From Oscillospiraceae bacterium (GTDB lineage: Bacteria; Bacillota; Clostridia; Oscillospirales; Oscillospiraceae), in the NCBI GenBank assembly GCA_031255955.1, contig JAIRRO010000155.1, positions 1-15,874 on the forward strand: a stretch of DNA of 15,874 bases. Reading direction: 5' to 3'. The position numbers were made by a program, and so were the translations under genes. Positions 1 through 7,406 of the stretch are shown here, piece after piece; position 1 is the first letter of the stretch; every line of letters begins with the position of its first letter. The notes under the pieces were generated by a model. That model was not told the origin of the DNA, did no database searches, and saw only the letters and a list, made by a program, of their open reading frames with translations.

Positions 1-566
1 TATTCGGACAACAGGGCGTTCGCTTCAGTGTTCAGCGCGTCGGCGGCGGCTTTGTCCGTCATTGCCTTCGTGTTGATATAGACGTTGAAGCTTGCCCCGA
101 TAAGCGCCGCCTTGGCGAACGCCGCGCCGACGCCCGCGTCCGAAATGGCAAGCGCGGAGCCTTTTTCCGCAAACTCGGCAATCATATCAATCGCGTTTGC
201 GCAGGCGCGCATAATATCCATCGGGACGGAGCAGGCGAGTTTTAGTGCGTCCTCCATAATCTTTTCGCGGGTGGGGTCCTCCTTGGGGATGCCATAGGCG
301 CGGCTGAGAGGCTCGAACACCACGGCGTCCTCGTCCACAAGGCGCAAAAATTCTTTTTGCAGCGCCGTCGCTTTATTTTGCAGGGCGATAATATCCGCCT
401 CGACGTCGGCGTACTTCTTCTTGCCGACGGTGAGAGAGCCGACCATATTCCCAAGCGCCGTCCCGACGGCGCCGACGAGCGCAGATGCGCCGCCGCCGCC
501 CGGAACGGGGGATTTTGATGCCAGAACCTCTACAAATTCGGCGAGGGATGTGTTGATGAATGACAT
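1..566 (-). CDS. fchA: Methenyl-THF cyclohydrolase, cyclodeaminase family (3' end outside window)
   Basis: The reading frame enters from the left edge and gives about 188 residues without a stop. The N-terminus (MSFINTSLAEFVEVLAS...) and the glycine-rich stretch PVPGGGGASA at about residues 21-30 are hallmarks of the formiminotransferase-cyclodeaminase/FchA fold. Family members of about 205-210 aa convert 5,10-methenyl-THF to 10-formyl-THF and back in the cytoplasm, so only the last ~20 residues should be missing. The ATG at 566-564 follows AAAGGAG on the minus strand at good spacing. The gene starts 18 nt after the fhs stop and is clearly in the same operon. A glutamate formiminotransferase-associated cyclodeaminase is the alternative, but the fhs and metF neighbours favour the folate C1 role. 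FchA versus cyclodeaminase specificity is inferred from context, not seen. Confidence 0.88.
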   Translation of the reverse strand, partial: MSFINTSLAEFVEVLASKSPVPGGGGASALVGAVGTALGNMVGSLTVGKKKYADVEADIIALQNKATALQKEFLRLVDEDAVVFEPLSRAYGIPKEDPTREKIMEDALKLACSVPMDIMRACANAIDMIAEFAEKGSALAISDAGVGAAFAKAALIGASFNVYINTKAMTDKAAADALNTEANALLSE

Positions 567-584
567 TTGCGGTCTCCTTTTATT

Positions 585-2345
585 TTAGAACAGTCCGCTT
601 ACCTTGCCGTTTGTCGTGTCAACGTCAATCCTGCGGTAAGCCGGATTTGACGAGGTGCCCGGCATCATTGAGATTGTACCTGCCATCGGGCACAGGAACT
701 TCGCGCCGCCATACACAAGAATGTCGCGCACGGGCAGACGCCAGCCCTTGGGTACGCCCTTGATGCTCGGCTCGTGGGAGAGCGACAGGTGGGTTTTAAC
801 CATCATCGTTGAAAAGTCGGAATAATACGGGTCAGCCTCAAAGCGCTCCGCCTTTTCAATCGCAAGCGGCGCCCAGTCCACGCCGTCCGCTCCGTAGATT
901 TCCTTCGCGATCTTCTCGACGCGCTGACGCAGCGGCATCTCCAGCGGATACAGATAATTGATCTCCGAGGGCTCCTCACAAGCCTCGACGACAAGCTCAG
1001 CGAGCTCGCGCGCGCCTTCGCCGCCGAACTGCCAATGCTCTGAAAGGGCGCAGCGCACGCCGCGCTCGGCGCACAGACGCTTGAGCAGCGCGATTTCCTC
1101 ATCTGTATCGGTATAGAACTTATTGATGCAGACAACGGGCTTGATGCCGGATTTCTTGACGTTATCGACGTGGTGGAACAGGTTCTCTGTGCCTTTTTCA
1201 AGCAGCTCAAGATTTTGCTCTGTGTACTCGCGCGGAAGCGGACGTCCGGCGACGACGGCGGGACCGCCGCCGTGCATCTTCAGCGCGCGGATTGTCGCGA
1301 CGACGACGGAGACGTGCGGCTTTAGCCCAGACAGGCGGCACTTGACGTTCCAGAATTTTTCAAAGCCGATGTCGGCGGCGAAGCCGGACTCGGTAACGTG
1401 ATAATCAAACAGCTTTAACGCCAGACGGTCGCCGATGATGGAGGACTGCCCGATGGCGATGTTCGCAAACGGACCGGCATGCACGAGGCACGGCTGATGC
1501 TCAACGGTGTAGCACAGCGTCGGATTGATGGTGTTGCGCATCCACGCCGTCATAGCGCCGTCGACCTCTAAATCAGCGGTTGTGACAGGCTCGCCCTTCT
1601 TGTTATAAGCCACGATAATCTTCCCTATGCGCTCACGCAGGTCCTTCAGGTCTGTCGCGACGGCGAGAATCGCCATAAGCTCTGAGCCGACGGCGATTCC
1701 AAACTTGGAATCCATGGGGAAGCCGTTCTTGTCGCCCTCGCCAAGACCGATTTTTATATTGCGAAGTCCTTGCGCGCAGAAATCGATGACCCAACCCAGC
1801 TCTATACGCTCGGGGTCGATGTCCAGACGCTTTAAGCCGATTTCCTCAAGCTTGGCGTCGTCATAGTTGCGCTCGTGCTGCATACGCGCGTTAAGCGCGA
1901 CCATTGCAAGGTTGTGCGCGTTCATAATGTCGTTGATGTCGCCCGTTAAACCGAGAGAGAACTCTGTCATCGGGATAAGCAGCGCGTTGCCGCCGCCTGC
2001 CGCCGTGCCTTTTACGTTCATTGTCGGTCCGCCGGAGGGCTGACGCAGGCAGCCGCCGACGTTCTTTCCAAGCGCGCCAAGACCTTCGATAAGCCCGAGT
2101 GACGTGGTGGATTTGCCTTCGCCCAGCGGCGTCGGTGTAATAGCGGTGACTTCAATGAACTTGCCGTCGGGTTTGTCCTTCAGCCTGTTCATAATTTTGA
2201 TGAAGTCGAGCTTCGGTGTTTTGCCGTACGGGATAATCTCGTCGGGCAGCAGTCCCATCTTCTCGCGGAAATGATCGACGGACGGCAGCTTCTTTTCCGC
2301 GTCCTCGGCGATTTCCCAGTCCTTGTACTTTGTCGGGTCAAGCAT
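585..2345 (-). CDS. fhs: Formate--tetrahydrofolate ligase (formyl-THF synthetase), long variant
   Basis: This enzyme makes 10-formyl-THF from formate, THF and ATP in the cytoplasm. The protein has 586 aa. The ATP-binding loop TPTPLGEGKST lies at residues 70-80, the LRQPSGGPT segment follows near residue 100, and the C-terminus ends in the family-typical GKVSGLF. ATG at 2345-2343 is preceded by AAGGAG eight to nine bases upstream. It sits between metF (36 nt upstream) and fchA (18 nt downstream), forming a one-carbon operon. Classical clostridial enzymes are about 555-560 aa. This one is longer, with an added stretch around residues 155-177 (QHERNYDDAKLEEIGLKRLD) and another near 365-377, and has LRQPSGGP where clostridial enzymes usually have LREPSLGP. 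The family call is certain; the subtype call comes from remembered sequences, not a search. Confidence 0.98.
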   Translation of the reverse strand: MLDPTKYKDWEIAEDAEKKLPSVDHFREKMGLLPDEIIPYGKTPKLDFIKIMNRLKDKPDGKFIEVTAITPTPLGEGKSTTSLGLIEGLGALGKNVGGCLRQPSGGPTMNVKGTAAGGGNALLIPMTEFSLGLTGDINDIMNAHNLAMVALNARMQHERNYDDAKLEEIGLKRLDIDPERIELGWVIDFCAQGLRNIKIGLGEGDKNGFPMDSKFGIAVGSELMAILAVATDLKDLRERIGKIIVAYNKKGEPVTTADLEVDGAMTAWMRNTINPTLCYTVEHQPCLVHAGPFANIAIGQSSIIGDRLALKLFDYHVTESGFAADIGFEKFWNVKCRLSGLKPHVSVVVATIRALKMHGGGPAVVAGRPLPREYTEQNLELLEKGTENLFHHVDNVKKSGIKPVVCINKFYTDTDEEIALLKRLCAERGVRCALSEHWQFGGEGARELAELVVEACEEPSEINYLYPLEMPLRQRVEKIAKEIYGADGVDWAPLAIEKAERFEADPYYSDFSTMMVKTHLSLSHEPSIKGVPKGWRLPVRDILVYGGAKFLCPMAGTISMMPGTSSNPAYRRIDVDTTNGKVSGLF

Positions 2346-2381
2346 AGTGGTTTTCTCCTTAAAATAAAATAATTATTATAA

Positions 2382-3317
2382 TTATACTCTGTCGATTATG
2401 CCCGATTCCTTAACGATGCGGGCGACGTCGTCGTACTTATTGAGCGCATAGAGATGTATGCCGTCGATGCCGGAGACGCGATATTCGTCGATAAGCCCGA
2501 TGGTGTATTCGATGCCGGCTTCCTTAAAGCTCGCCTTCTTAGCCTCAACGTCCGCGTCATAGGGGTCAGACACGAACGGATCGGGGAATATCCAGTTTTT
2601 CGAGATGATTTCCGCAAGCTTGCGGGGCAGGACACAGCCGTTGCGCGAGAGCGCCATATTGATGGTTGCCTTCGCGTCCAGCACGGGCATAATGCCCACG
2701 TCCACGGGCAGGGTGATTCCCGCCGCGCGAATGGCGTCTATCCACCAGCGGAACTGATCCATATCCCAGCACAGCTGGGTCATAATGAAGTCCGCGCCGT
2801 TATCCTGCTTTTGCTTAAGGAAAGCAATGTCCGCCTCTATGCTGCGGCAGGAGATGTGACCCTCGGGCGAGCCCGCGACCGCGATGGTGAATTTGTCGCC
2901 GAATTCTTTACGGATGAACGCGACAAGCTCTGTGGCGTAATGCAGATCGCCGCCGGTGCCTGTCCAGCCGAAGGGAAGGTCGCCGCGCAGGGCAAGGATG
3001 TGATTTATGCCGTTGTCGAGATAGCTTTGCAGCTTTTGACGCAGGTCGTCCTTCGTCCCGCCGATGCAGGTGAAGTGCGTGATGGGCACGATGCCCTGCT
3101 TCCTGGAGCCGACAGCTTTCAGCACCTCAAGATTCGCGCCGATGTTGCCGCCGCCCGCGCCATAGGTGACAGAGATGTAATCGGGATACAGCTCCGCGAG
3201 CTGGTCGAGGACGCCGCCCGCGCCGATCAGCTTTTTAAGACCCTCCTCGGTCTTGGGTGGGAACAGCTCAAAAGAGAATGCCATTCGCCGATTCATGATT
3301 TCCGTGAGTTTGCTCAT
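2382..3317 (-). CDS. metF: 5,10-methylenetetrahydrofolate reductase
   Basis: A TIM-barrel flavoprotein that reduces 5,10-methylene-THF to 5-methyl-THF for methionine synthesis or the methyl branch of the Wood-Ljungdahl pathway. It is 311 aa from the chosen start. FSFELFPPKTEEG at residues 14-26 contains the catalytic-type Glu17, and LALRGD at 108-113 is the FAD/folate-site motif. The frame stays open up to a GTG at 3377, but that codon lacks a ribosome binding site and its extra 20 residues look non-homologous. ATG at 3317 gives MSKLTEIMNRRMAFSFE, matching the family N-terminus, though its AAAGGGG site is about 13 nt away. First gene of the leftward operon with fhs and fchA; its promoter is at 3418-3446. 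No metV-like partner lies in the window, so the electron donor is unknown. Confidence 0.96.
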   Translation of the reverse strand: MSKLTEIMNRRMAFSFELFPPKTEEGLKKLIGAGGVLDQLAELYPDYISVTYGAGGGNIGANLEVLKAVGSRKQGIVPITHFTCIGGTKDDLRQKLQSYLDNGINHILALRGDLPFGWTGTGGDLHYATELVAFIRKEFGDKFTIAVAGSPEGHISCRSIEADIAFLKQKQDNGADFIMTQLCWDMDQFRWWIDAIRAAGITLPVDVGIMPVLDAKATINMALSRNGCVLPRKLAEIISKNWIFPDPFVSDPYDADVEAKKASFKEAGIEYTIGLIDEYRVSGIDGIHLYALNKYDDVARIVKESGIIDRV

Positions 3318-3363
3318 TTTGGTAAGTATGCCCCTTTCAAATGATTTGCGCCTTATGTGCGCC

Positions 3364-3378
3364 CGTGACGCCGTCACG
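3364..3378. repeat. Perfect 15-bp odd palindrome in the metF leader
   Basis: CGTGACG and CGTCACG are exact inverted 7-bp arms around a single central base. The site lies about 33-47 nt downstream of the predicted metF transcription start and about 47 nt upstream of its ATG. Its symmetry suits a dimeric repressor operator. It could also fold as a five-base-pair hairpin with a five-base loop, too weak for a terminator. Function is inferred. Confidence 0.45.
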
Positions 3379-3417
3379 ATAATCCGCGCGCTATGCTTCG
3401 CGGTCTTGTCTCACACC

Positions 3418-3446
3418 ATTAAATAAGAAACGCGCGAAAATGTCAA
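3418..3446 (-). promoter_or_regulatory. Sigma-A promoter of the metF-fhs-fchA operon
   Basis: On the minus strand the -35 box TTGACA (3446-3441) is a perfect consensus. It is followed after exactly 17 bases by the -10 box TTTAAT (3423-3418). Transcription should start near 3411, leaving a leader of roughly 93 nt before the metF ATG at 3317. Confidence 0.8.
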
Positions 3447-3529
3447 AGGGTTTCGTCAATGTCAGTCCGAAAATGCAAAAAGTGCAAAATATTTTACAAC
3501 GAGTTGCAATTATGGCGTAAATCACGCGG

Positions 3530-3575
3530 GGATAATTCCGCCGGATTTGACGCCGGGTGCCCTTTGGATAATTCC
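3530..3575 (+). repeat. Pair of 10-bp direct repeats upstream of the rightward promoter
   Basis: GGATAATTCC occurs at 3530-3539 and 3566-3575, start to start 36 bp. The second copy ends two bases before the -35 box of the rightward promoter. Placement upstream of a weak -35 box fits an activator site, possibly for the response regulator encoded in the same run, but this is speculative. Confidence 0.35.
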
Positions 3576-3577
3576 TC

Positions 3578-3606
3578 TTGCGCTATTGGTTGGAATGTGC
3601 TATTAT
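3578..3606 (+). promoter_or_regulatory. Extended -10 promoter for the lipoprotein/two-component genes
   Basis: TTGCGC (3578-3583), a 17-base spacer, and TATTAT (3601-3606) preceded directly by TGC (an extended -10 TGn). The start should fall near 3613, giving a leader of about 77 nt before the TTG at 3690. The -35 box departs from consensus at two positions. Confidence 0.65.
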
Positions 3607-3689
3607 TGAGGTGTGGACGCAGCGAATGAGATAATATCACGGCGGACGCAAAATGTCAAAGCATTTATTGGAACGGGGGGCGCGCCTCT

Positions 3690-5105
3690 TTGAATATAAA
3701 ACGTAAGCTAAACGCGGCGCTTGCCGCGCTCGCCGCAGCGGCGGTGGTTGCGGCGCTTTCGGGGTGCCTTAAAACCTCCGCGGACGAGCTTTATCGGCTG
3801 CCGCGCTCGTCGGACGAATATTTTCGTCTGCAAAAGCGTATTGACGCCGTGCTGGCTTCCGGCGCGGAATATTCCCCGCCGACAAGCGGGGAAAACAGGC
3901 AATCTGTGCAGCTTGAAGACATCGACGGCGACGGCGTGAAAGAAGCAATCGCCTTCTTTGCCGCCCGCAGCGAGGATTATCCCTTAAAAATATACATATT
4001 CAAATCCGACGGGGACGATTACATCACGGCGGATATAATCGAAGGAGTCGGCGCAGGCATAGAGAGCATACGATATACCGATATGGACGGAGACGGCTTT
4101 TTGGAGCTTGTCGTGGGCTGGCAAATGGGCGCGTCGCTGAAGAATATGGCGCTGTATCTCGAGCGCGGCTTTCAGCACGTAAAGGTCGCGGAGGCGGATT
4201 ATTCCACCCTGCTTGTGTCCGATATCACGGGCGACGGCGCGCCGGACGTGTCCGTTGTGCGCCTCGGAACCGCCGAGGCGCCGGGTGAGCTTGAGGTGTT
4301 TTCGCTGATGGCTGACGGTGAAATCGTCGGTGCGTCGGCGCACCTGTCCGACGGCGTGGAATCCGTCTCCCGCGCGCAGGCGGGGCAGCTGTCCGACGGC
4401 GTGCCGGTCGTCGTCATCGACGGCAAGGCGGCGGGCGGCGGACTTGTCACCGATATGTTTTGCAGCGTGGACGGCGCGCTTGTGAATATCGCCCGCGCCT
4501 CCGCCGCGGGGGTTGACCCCGTGGAAACCGAGCCGCGCACGCTGACGGTATACTCAACGGATATCGACCGCGACGGCGTCGTTGAAATCCCCTACCCCGT
4601 GCCGCTTCCGCGTCAATCAGACACGGTTTATTACTCCATAGAGTGGCGCGCCTACGCTTCAGACGGCTCGCGCGCCGTGTCGATGAGTACGTATCACAAC
4701 TATTCCGACGGCTGGTATCTTATCCTGCCGGACGCGTGGCGCGGGGGTATCACCGTCCGTCGCGCGGACGCCGTATACGGCGAGCGCATAATGGTTTTTT
4801 CCTTTGTTGACGGCGAACAGTCGGAGGTGTCCGCCACGACGAATGGCGCGACGAACGGCGCGACAAGCGCGACATCAAACGCAAGCGGCGGCGCTGTTGA
4901 TTTTCTGAAGATATATACGCTCTCCGGGGAAAACAGAGAGGAGCGCGCGCGCCTGCCCGGACGCTTCCGGCTGCTTGAGGAGGGCGATAAAATCTACGCC
5001 GCGGAGCTGTATCCCATCGTGCAGCAACGCCCCGACGCCCCGGATGAAATCGCCGTTAAAGAGAGCTTTCGCAGGATTTATTCCGACTGGCTGATGGGCG
5101 CGTGA
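3690..5105 (+). CDS. Lipoprotein with VCBS/FG-GAP-like DxDxDG repeats
   Basis: No named function is recognised. The 471-aa protein begins with a basic start and a hydrophobic alanine-rich segment (residues 7-23). A lipobox LSGC follows with Cys26, so the mature protein should be lipid-anchored outside the membrane. Four calcium-loop-like motifs are visible: DIDGDG (77-82), DMDGDG (131-136), DITGDG (178-183) and DIDRDG (291-296), each followed by hydrophobic beta-strand-like sequence, as in VCBS/FG-GAP propeller proteins. Only four recognisable repeats means part of the fold is degenerate. A Thr/Asn/Ala/Ser-rich linker (about 383-400), encoded by short DNA repeats, separates the C-terminal domain. 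The start is TTG (3690) behind a G-rich tract. It is 46 nt upstream of the response regulator, so a shared envelope-sensing role is possible but unproven. Confidence 0.8.
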   Translation: MNIKRKLNAALAALAAAAVVAALSGCLKTSADELYRLPRSSDEYFRLQKRIDAVLASGAEYSPPTSGENRQSVQLEDIDGDGVKEAIAFFAARSEDYPLKIYIFKSDGDDYITADIIEGVGAGIESIRYTDMDGDGFLELVVGWQMGASLKNMALYLERGFQHVKVAEADYSTLLVSDITGDGAPDVSVVRLGTAEAPGELEVFSLMADGEIVGASAHLSDGVESVSRAQAGQLSDGVPVVVIDGKAAGGGLVTDMFCSVDGALVNIARASAAGVDPVETEPRTLTVYSTDIDRDGVVEIPYPVPLPRQSDTVYYSIEWRAYASDGSRAVSMSTYHNYSDGWYLILPDAWRGGITVRRADAVYGERIMVFSFVDGEQSEVSATTNGATNGATSATSNASGGAVDFLKIYTLSGENREERARLPGRFRLLEEGDKIYAAELYPIVQQRPDAPDEIAVKESFRRIYSDWLMGA

Positions 5106-5151
5106 GCATTTCCGCCCGATTCCATTTGATTATTTTAAGCAGAAGAGGTGT

Positions 5152-5847
5152 ATGAATTTGTCGAAGAAGGTACTCGTACTTGAGGACGAAACAAGTATAC
5201 GCGGCTTTGTGGTGATGAACCTCAAGCGCGGCGGCTATGAACCGATAGAAGCCGGTACGGGCGAAGAAGCGTTCGAGCAGCTTCGGCTTAATCCGGACAT
5301 CAAGCTGGCACTGCTTGATATAATGCTGCCGGATATAGACGGCTTTGAGGTCTGCCGCAAAATTCGCGCCGCCGACCCGCACATCGGGATAATTATTCTA
5401 TCCGCGCGCACGCAGGAGATGGACCGTGTGCTGGGGCTGATGACCGGCGCCGACGAATATGTGACAAAGCCGTTTGAGCTGTCCGTGTTTATGGCGCGCA
5501 TTGACGCTCTTTACCGCCGCGTCGTCGGCAGCTCGCAGCAGGACCCGGGCGAGCTGATTCAGGGTCCGTTCCGTCTCAACACGCGCAATCACACGCTTGA
5601 AAAGAACGGCGTGCGCATCAAGCTGACGCAGGTCGAATTTTCGATTGTAAAAATGTTTATGGATAATCCGGGCAAGGCGTTAACGCGCAACGATATTCTC
5701 GGAACCGTTTGGGGGCGCGGCTATTTCGGCGACGAGAAAATCGCCGATGTAAACATCAGCCGTCTGCGCCAGAAGATAGAGGACGACCCCGCGAACCCCG
5801 CGTTTATAACAACGATACGCGGCTACGGGTACAAATGGGGCTTATAG
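5152..5847 (+). CDS. OmpR/PhoB-family response regulator
   Basis: A two-domain DNA-binding regulator of 231 aa. The receiver domain (about 1-120) has the acidic pair E11/D12, the phosphoacceptor Asp56 (in LLDIMLPD), Ser84 in the Thr/Ser switch position, and Lys106 in TKPF. The C-terminal winged helix (about 135-231) shows LTQVEFSIVKMF, VNISRLRQKIE and TIRGYGYKWG. The paired kinase follows 18 nt after the stop. Start choice is uncertain: the AGAGG site ends only three bases before ATG 5152 but nine bases before the in-frame TTG at 5158, which would give the usual short MSKKVLVLEDE N-terminus. The stop lies in a 9-bp tandem duplication. Target genes are unknown; the divergent intergenic region is a natural candidate for autoregulation. 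Confidence 0.96.
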   Translation: MNLSKKVLVLEDETSIRGFVVMNLKRGGYEPIEAGTGEEAFEQLRLNPDIKLALLDIMLPDIDGFEVCRKIRAADPHIGIIILSARTQEMDRVLGLMTGADEYVTKPFELSVFMARIDALYRRVVGSSQQDPGELIQGPFRLNTRNHTLEKNGVRIKLTQVEFSIVKMFMDNPGKALTRNDILGTVWGRGYFGDEKIADVNISRLRQKIEDDPANPAFITTIRGYGYKWGL

Positions 5848-5856
5848 GGCTTATAG
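5839..5856 (+). repeat. Tandem 9-bp duplication over the response regulator stop codon
   Basis: GGCTTATAG is repeated exactly, head to tail. The first copy supplies the last codons and the TAG stop; the second repeats them in frame, giving a second in-frame TAG. This looks like replication slippage with no effect on the protein. Confidence 0.7.
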
Positions 5857-5865
5857 GATTGTTTG

Positions 5866-7377
5866 ATGAAGCTGTTTAAGGGACACGGAAAACGCGGCGC
5901 GGGCGGGGCTATGTCGCTGATCGCGCCGAAGCTGAAGCGCGGCTCACTGTCGCGCGGGCTGCGCCGCCGCTGGGTGCGCGGCAGCGTGCTTATCGTCGCC
6001 GCGGCGCTCGGCGTGGTGATTTTCGCTTTCTCTGTGTTCTTTTACAACTATTATTATTCCACGGTCAGAACGGGGCTGGAGGCAAAGGCGAAAACGGCTG
6101 CCGACTTCTTTTCAAACTATGTCGCCAAATCTTATGCCGAATATTATGACAGCGCGTTTCGCTACACCGAAACCTTTGCGGACGGCGACAGGCTGGAGCT
6201 GCAGTTTATGGATACCTCCGGGCGCGTGGTTATATCCTCCCTCGGCGTCACGGCGGGTACGCAGGCAACCTCGCCGGAGGTGCGTCAAACCGTGCAATCG
6301 GGGCAGATTACGGTATGGATCGGTCGGCGCGCGTCCACAAACGAACGGATTATGGCGGTGTCCTCCCCCGTTATGTACACAGACGGGCAGGTTGTCGGCG
6401 TGATGCGATACATCACAAGCCTTGCCGTTGTGGATAGGCAGGTGTTAATGAGCATTTTGGCGGTCTCCGGCGCCGCTATGCTGGTGCTGTTGCTGGTGCT
6501 GTCAATCAATCTGCTGTTTATTCGCTCTGTCATTGCCCCCGTCGGCGAGATAACGCAGATGTCGCGCCGCATCGCGGACGGCAGCTATGGCATACAAATT
6601 GAAAACACTTACAAGGATGAAATGGGCGAGATGGTCGACGCCATCAACGAAATGTCGCTGAAAATCGCCAAGGCGGAGAGTATGCAGACGGAATTTATAT
6701 CGTCGATTTCCCACGAGCTGCGCACGCCGCTGACCGCCATAACCGGCTGGGGCGAAACGCTTGTATACAACGAGCGCCTTGACGAGGACACCTCCGGCGG
6801 CATTGCGATTATATTAAAGGAAGCGCGTCGGCTCACAAAAATGGTGGAGGAATTATTGGAATTCACGCGTATGGAGGATGGGCGCTTTACGCTGAATATC
6901 GAGACGGTTGACCTCTCCGCCGAGCTGGAGGACGCGATGTTTACGTATCGCGAGCTGTTCCACCTGGACGCGCTGGAGCTGCGCTATGAGCCGATCACGG
7001 ACACCGAGCCTATCACCCTGCCCGGCGACCCGAACAGGCTAAAGCAGGTGTTCTTTAATATCTTCGACAACGCCGCAAAATACGGGCATGAGGGCGGCAG
7101 GATAGATGTGACGGTGGAAACGCGCGGGGACTTCGCCGCTGTGGTGATACGCGATTACGGTCCCGGCGCGCCGGACGACGAGCTGGAAAATCTGAAAATG
7201 AAGTTTTATAAAGGCTCCAACTCCAAAACGCGCGGCAGTGGCATAGGGCTTGCCGTGTGCGATGAAATAATACGGTATCACGGCGGCAGGCTGGAGCTTG
7301 AAAACGCTCAGGACGGCGGCTTTCGCGTTACCATATGGCTGCCGCTTACGAACGCCTCGGCGCTCGGAGCGAATTAA
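5866..7377 (+). CDS. Membrane sensor histidine kinase
   Basis: Cognate kinase of the preceding regulator, 503 aa from ATG 5866; a TTG at 5863 directly before it is the only other close start. Order of parts: basic cytoplasmic leader (1-38), TM1 (about 39-60), extracytoplasmic domain (61-192) of PAS/Cache-like appearance, TM2 (about 196-219), HAMP (220-272), then HisKA with SSISHELRTPL and phosphoacceptor His283. The HATPase domain follows with N-box FNIFDNAAKYG (397-407), G1 RDYGPG (429-434) and G2 GSGIGLA (457-463). All motifs needed for autophosphorylation are intact. The extracellular domain of about 130 aa suggests it senses an envelope or external signal. The upstream lipoprotein, exposed on the same side of the membrane, is a plausible partner, by inference. 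Confidence 0.95.
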   Translation: MKLFKGHGKRGAGGAMSLIAPKLKRGSLSRGLRRRWVRGSVLIVAAALGVVIFAFSVFFYNYYYSTVRTGLEAKAKTAADFFSNYVAKSYAEYYDSAFRYTETFADGDRLELQFMDTSGRVVISSLGVTAGTQATSPEVRQTVQSGQITVWIGRRASTNERIMAVSSPVMYTDGQVVGVMRYITSLAVVDRQVLMSILAVSGAAMLVLLLVLSINLLFIRSVIAPVGEITQMSRRIADGSYGIQIENTYKDEMGEMVDAINEMSLKIAKAESMQTEFISSISHELRTPLTAITGWGETLVYNERLDEDTSGGIAIILKEARRLTKMVEELLEFTRMEDGRFTLNIETVDLSAELEDAMFTYRELFHLDALELRYEPITDTEPITLPGDPNRLKQVFFNIFDNAAKYGHEGGRIDVTVETRGDFAAVVIRDYGPGAPDDELENLKMKFYKGSNSKTRGSGIGLAVCDEIIRYHGGRLELENAQDGGFRVTIWLPLTNASALGAN

Positions 7378-7406
7378 AACACTAATAAAACACTTGGGAG
7401 GACGCA

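Larger units (their letters stand above)
3318..3689. other. Divergent intergenic region between metF and the lipoprotein operon
   Basis: This 372-nt stretch holds no credible gene and is visibly more AT-rich than its surroundings. It carries a promoter for each direction (3418-3446 minus, 3578-3606 plus), a perfect odd palindrome in the metF leader (3364-3378), an imperfect palindrome TTACAAC-GA-GTTGCAA (3494-3509), and two GGATAATTCC direct repeats (3530-3539 and 3566-3575). No SAM-box or T-box sequence was recognised in either leader. Confidence 0.75.

Noticed and set aside
2454..3344. A 296-codon plus-strand open frame opposite metF
   Set aside because: metF on the minus strand has full family motifs and a good operon context. 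The antisense frame has no ribosome binding site or recognisable domain and arises from GC-rich codon bias.
3317..3377. GTG 3377 as the metF start
   Set aside because: There is no ribosome binding site before it, the added 20 residues do not look like MetF, and the palindrome would fall inside the gene.
3318..3411. SAM (S-box) riboswitch in the metF leader
   Set aside because: The leader is only about 93 nt and lacks the conserved S-box core; only a short palindrome is visible.
4830..4890. Short GC-rich repeats in the lipoprotein gene as a CRISPR or mobile repeat
   Set aside because: They are in-frame codon repeats encoding a Thr/Asn/Gly/Ala linker, with no spacers.
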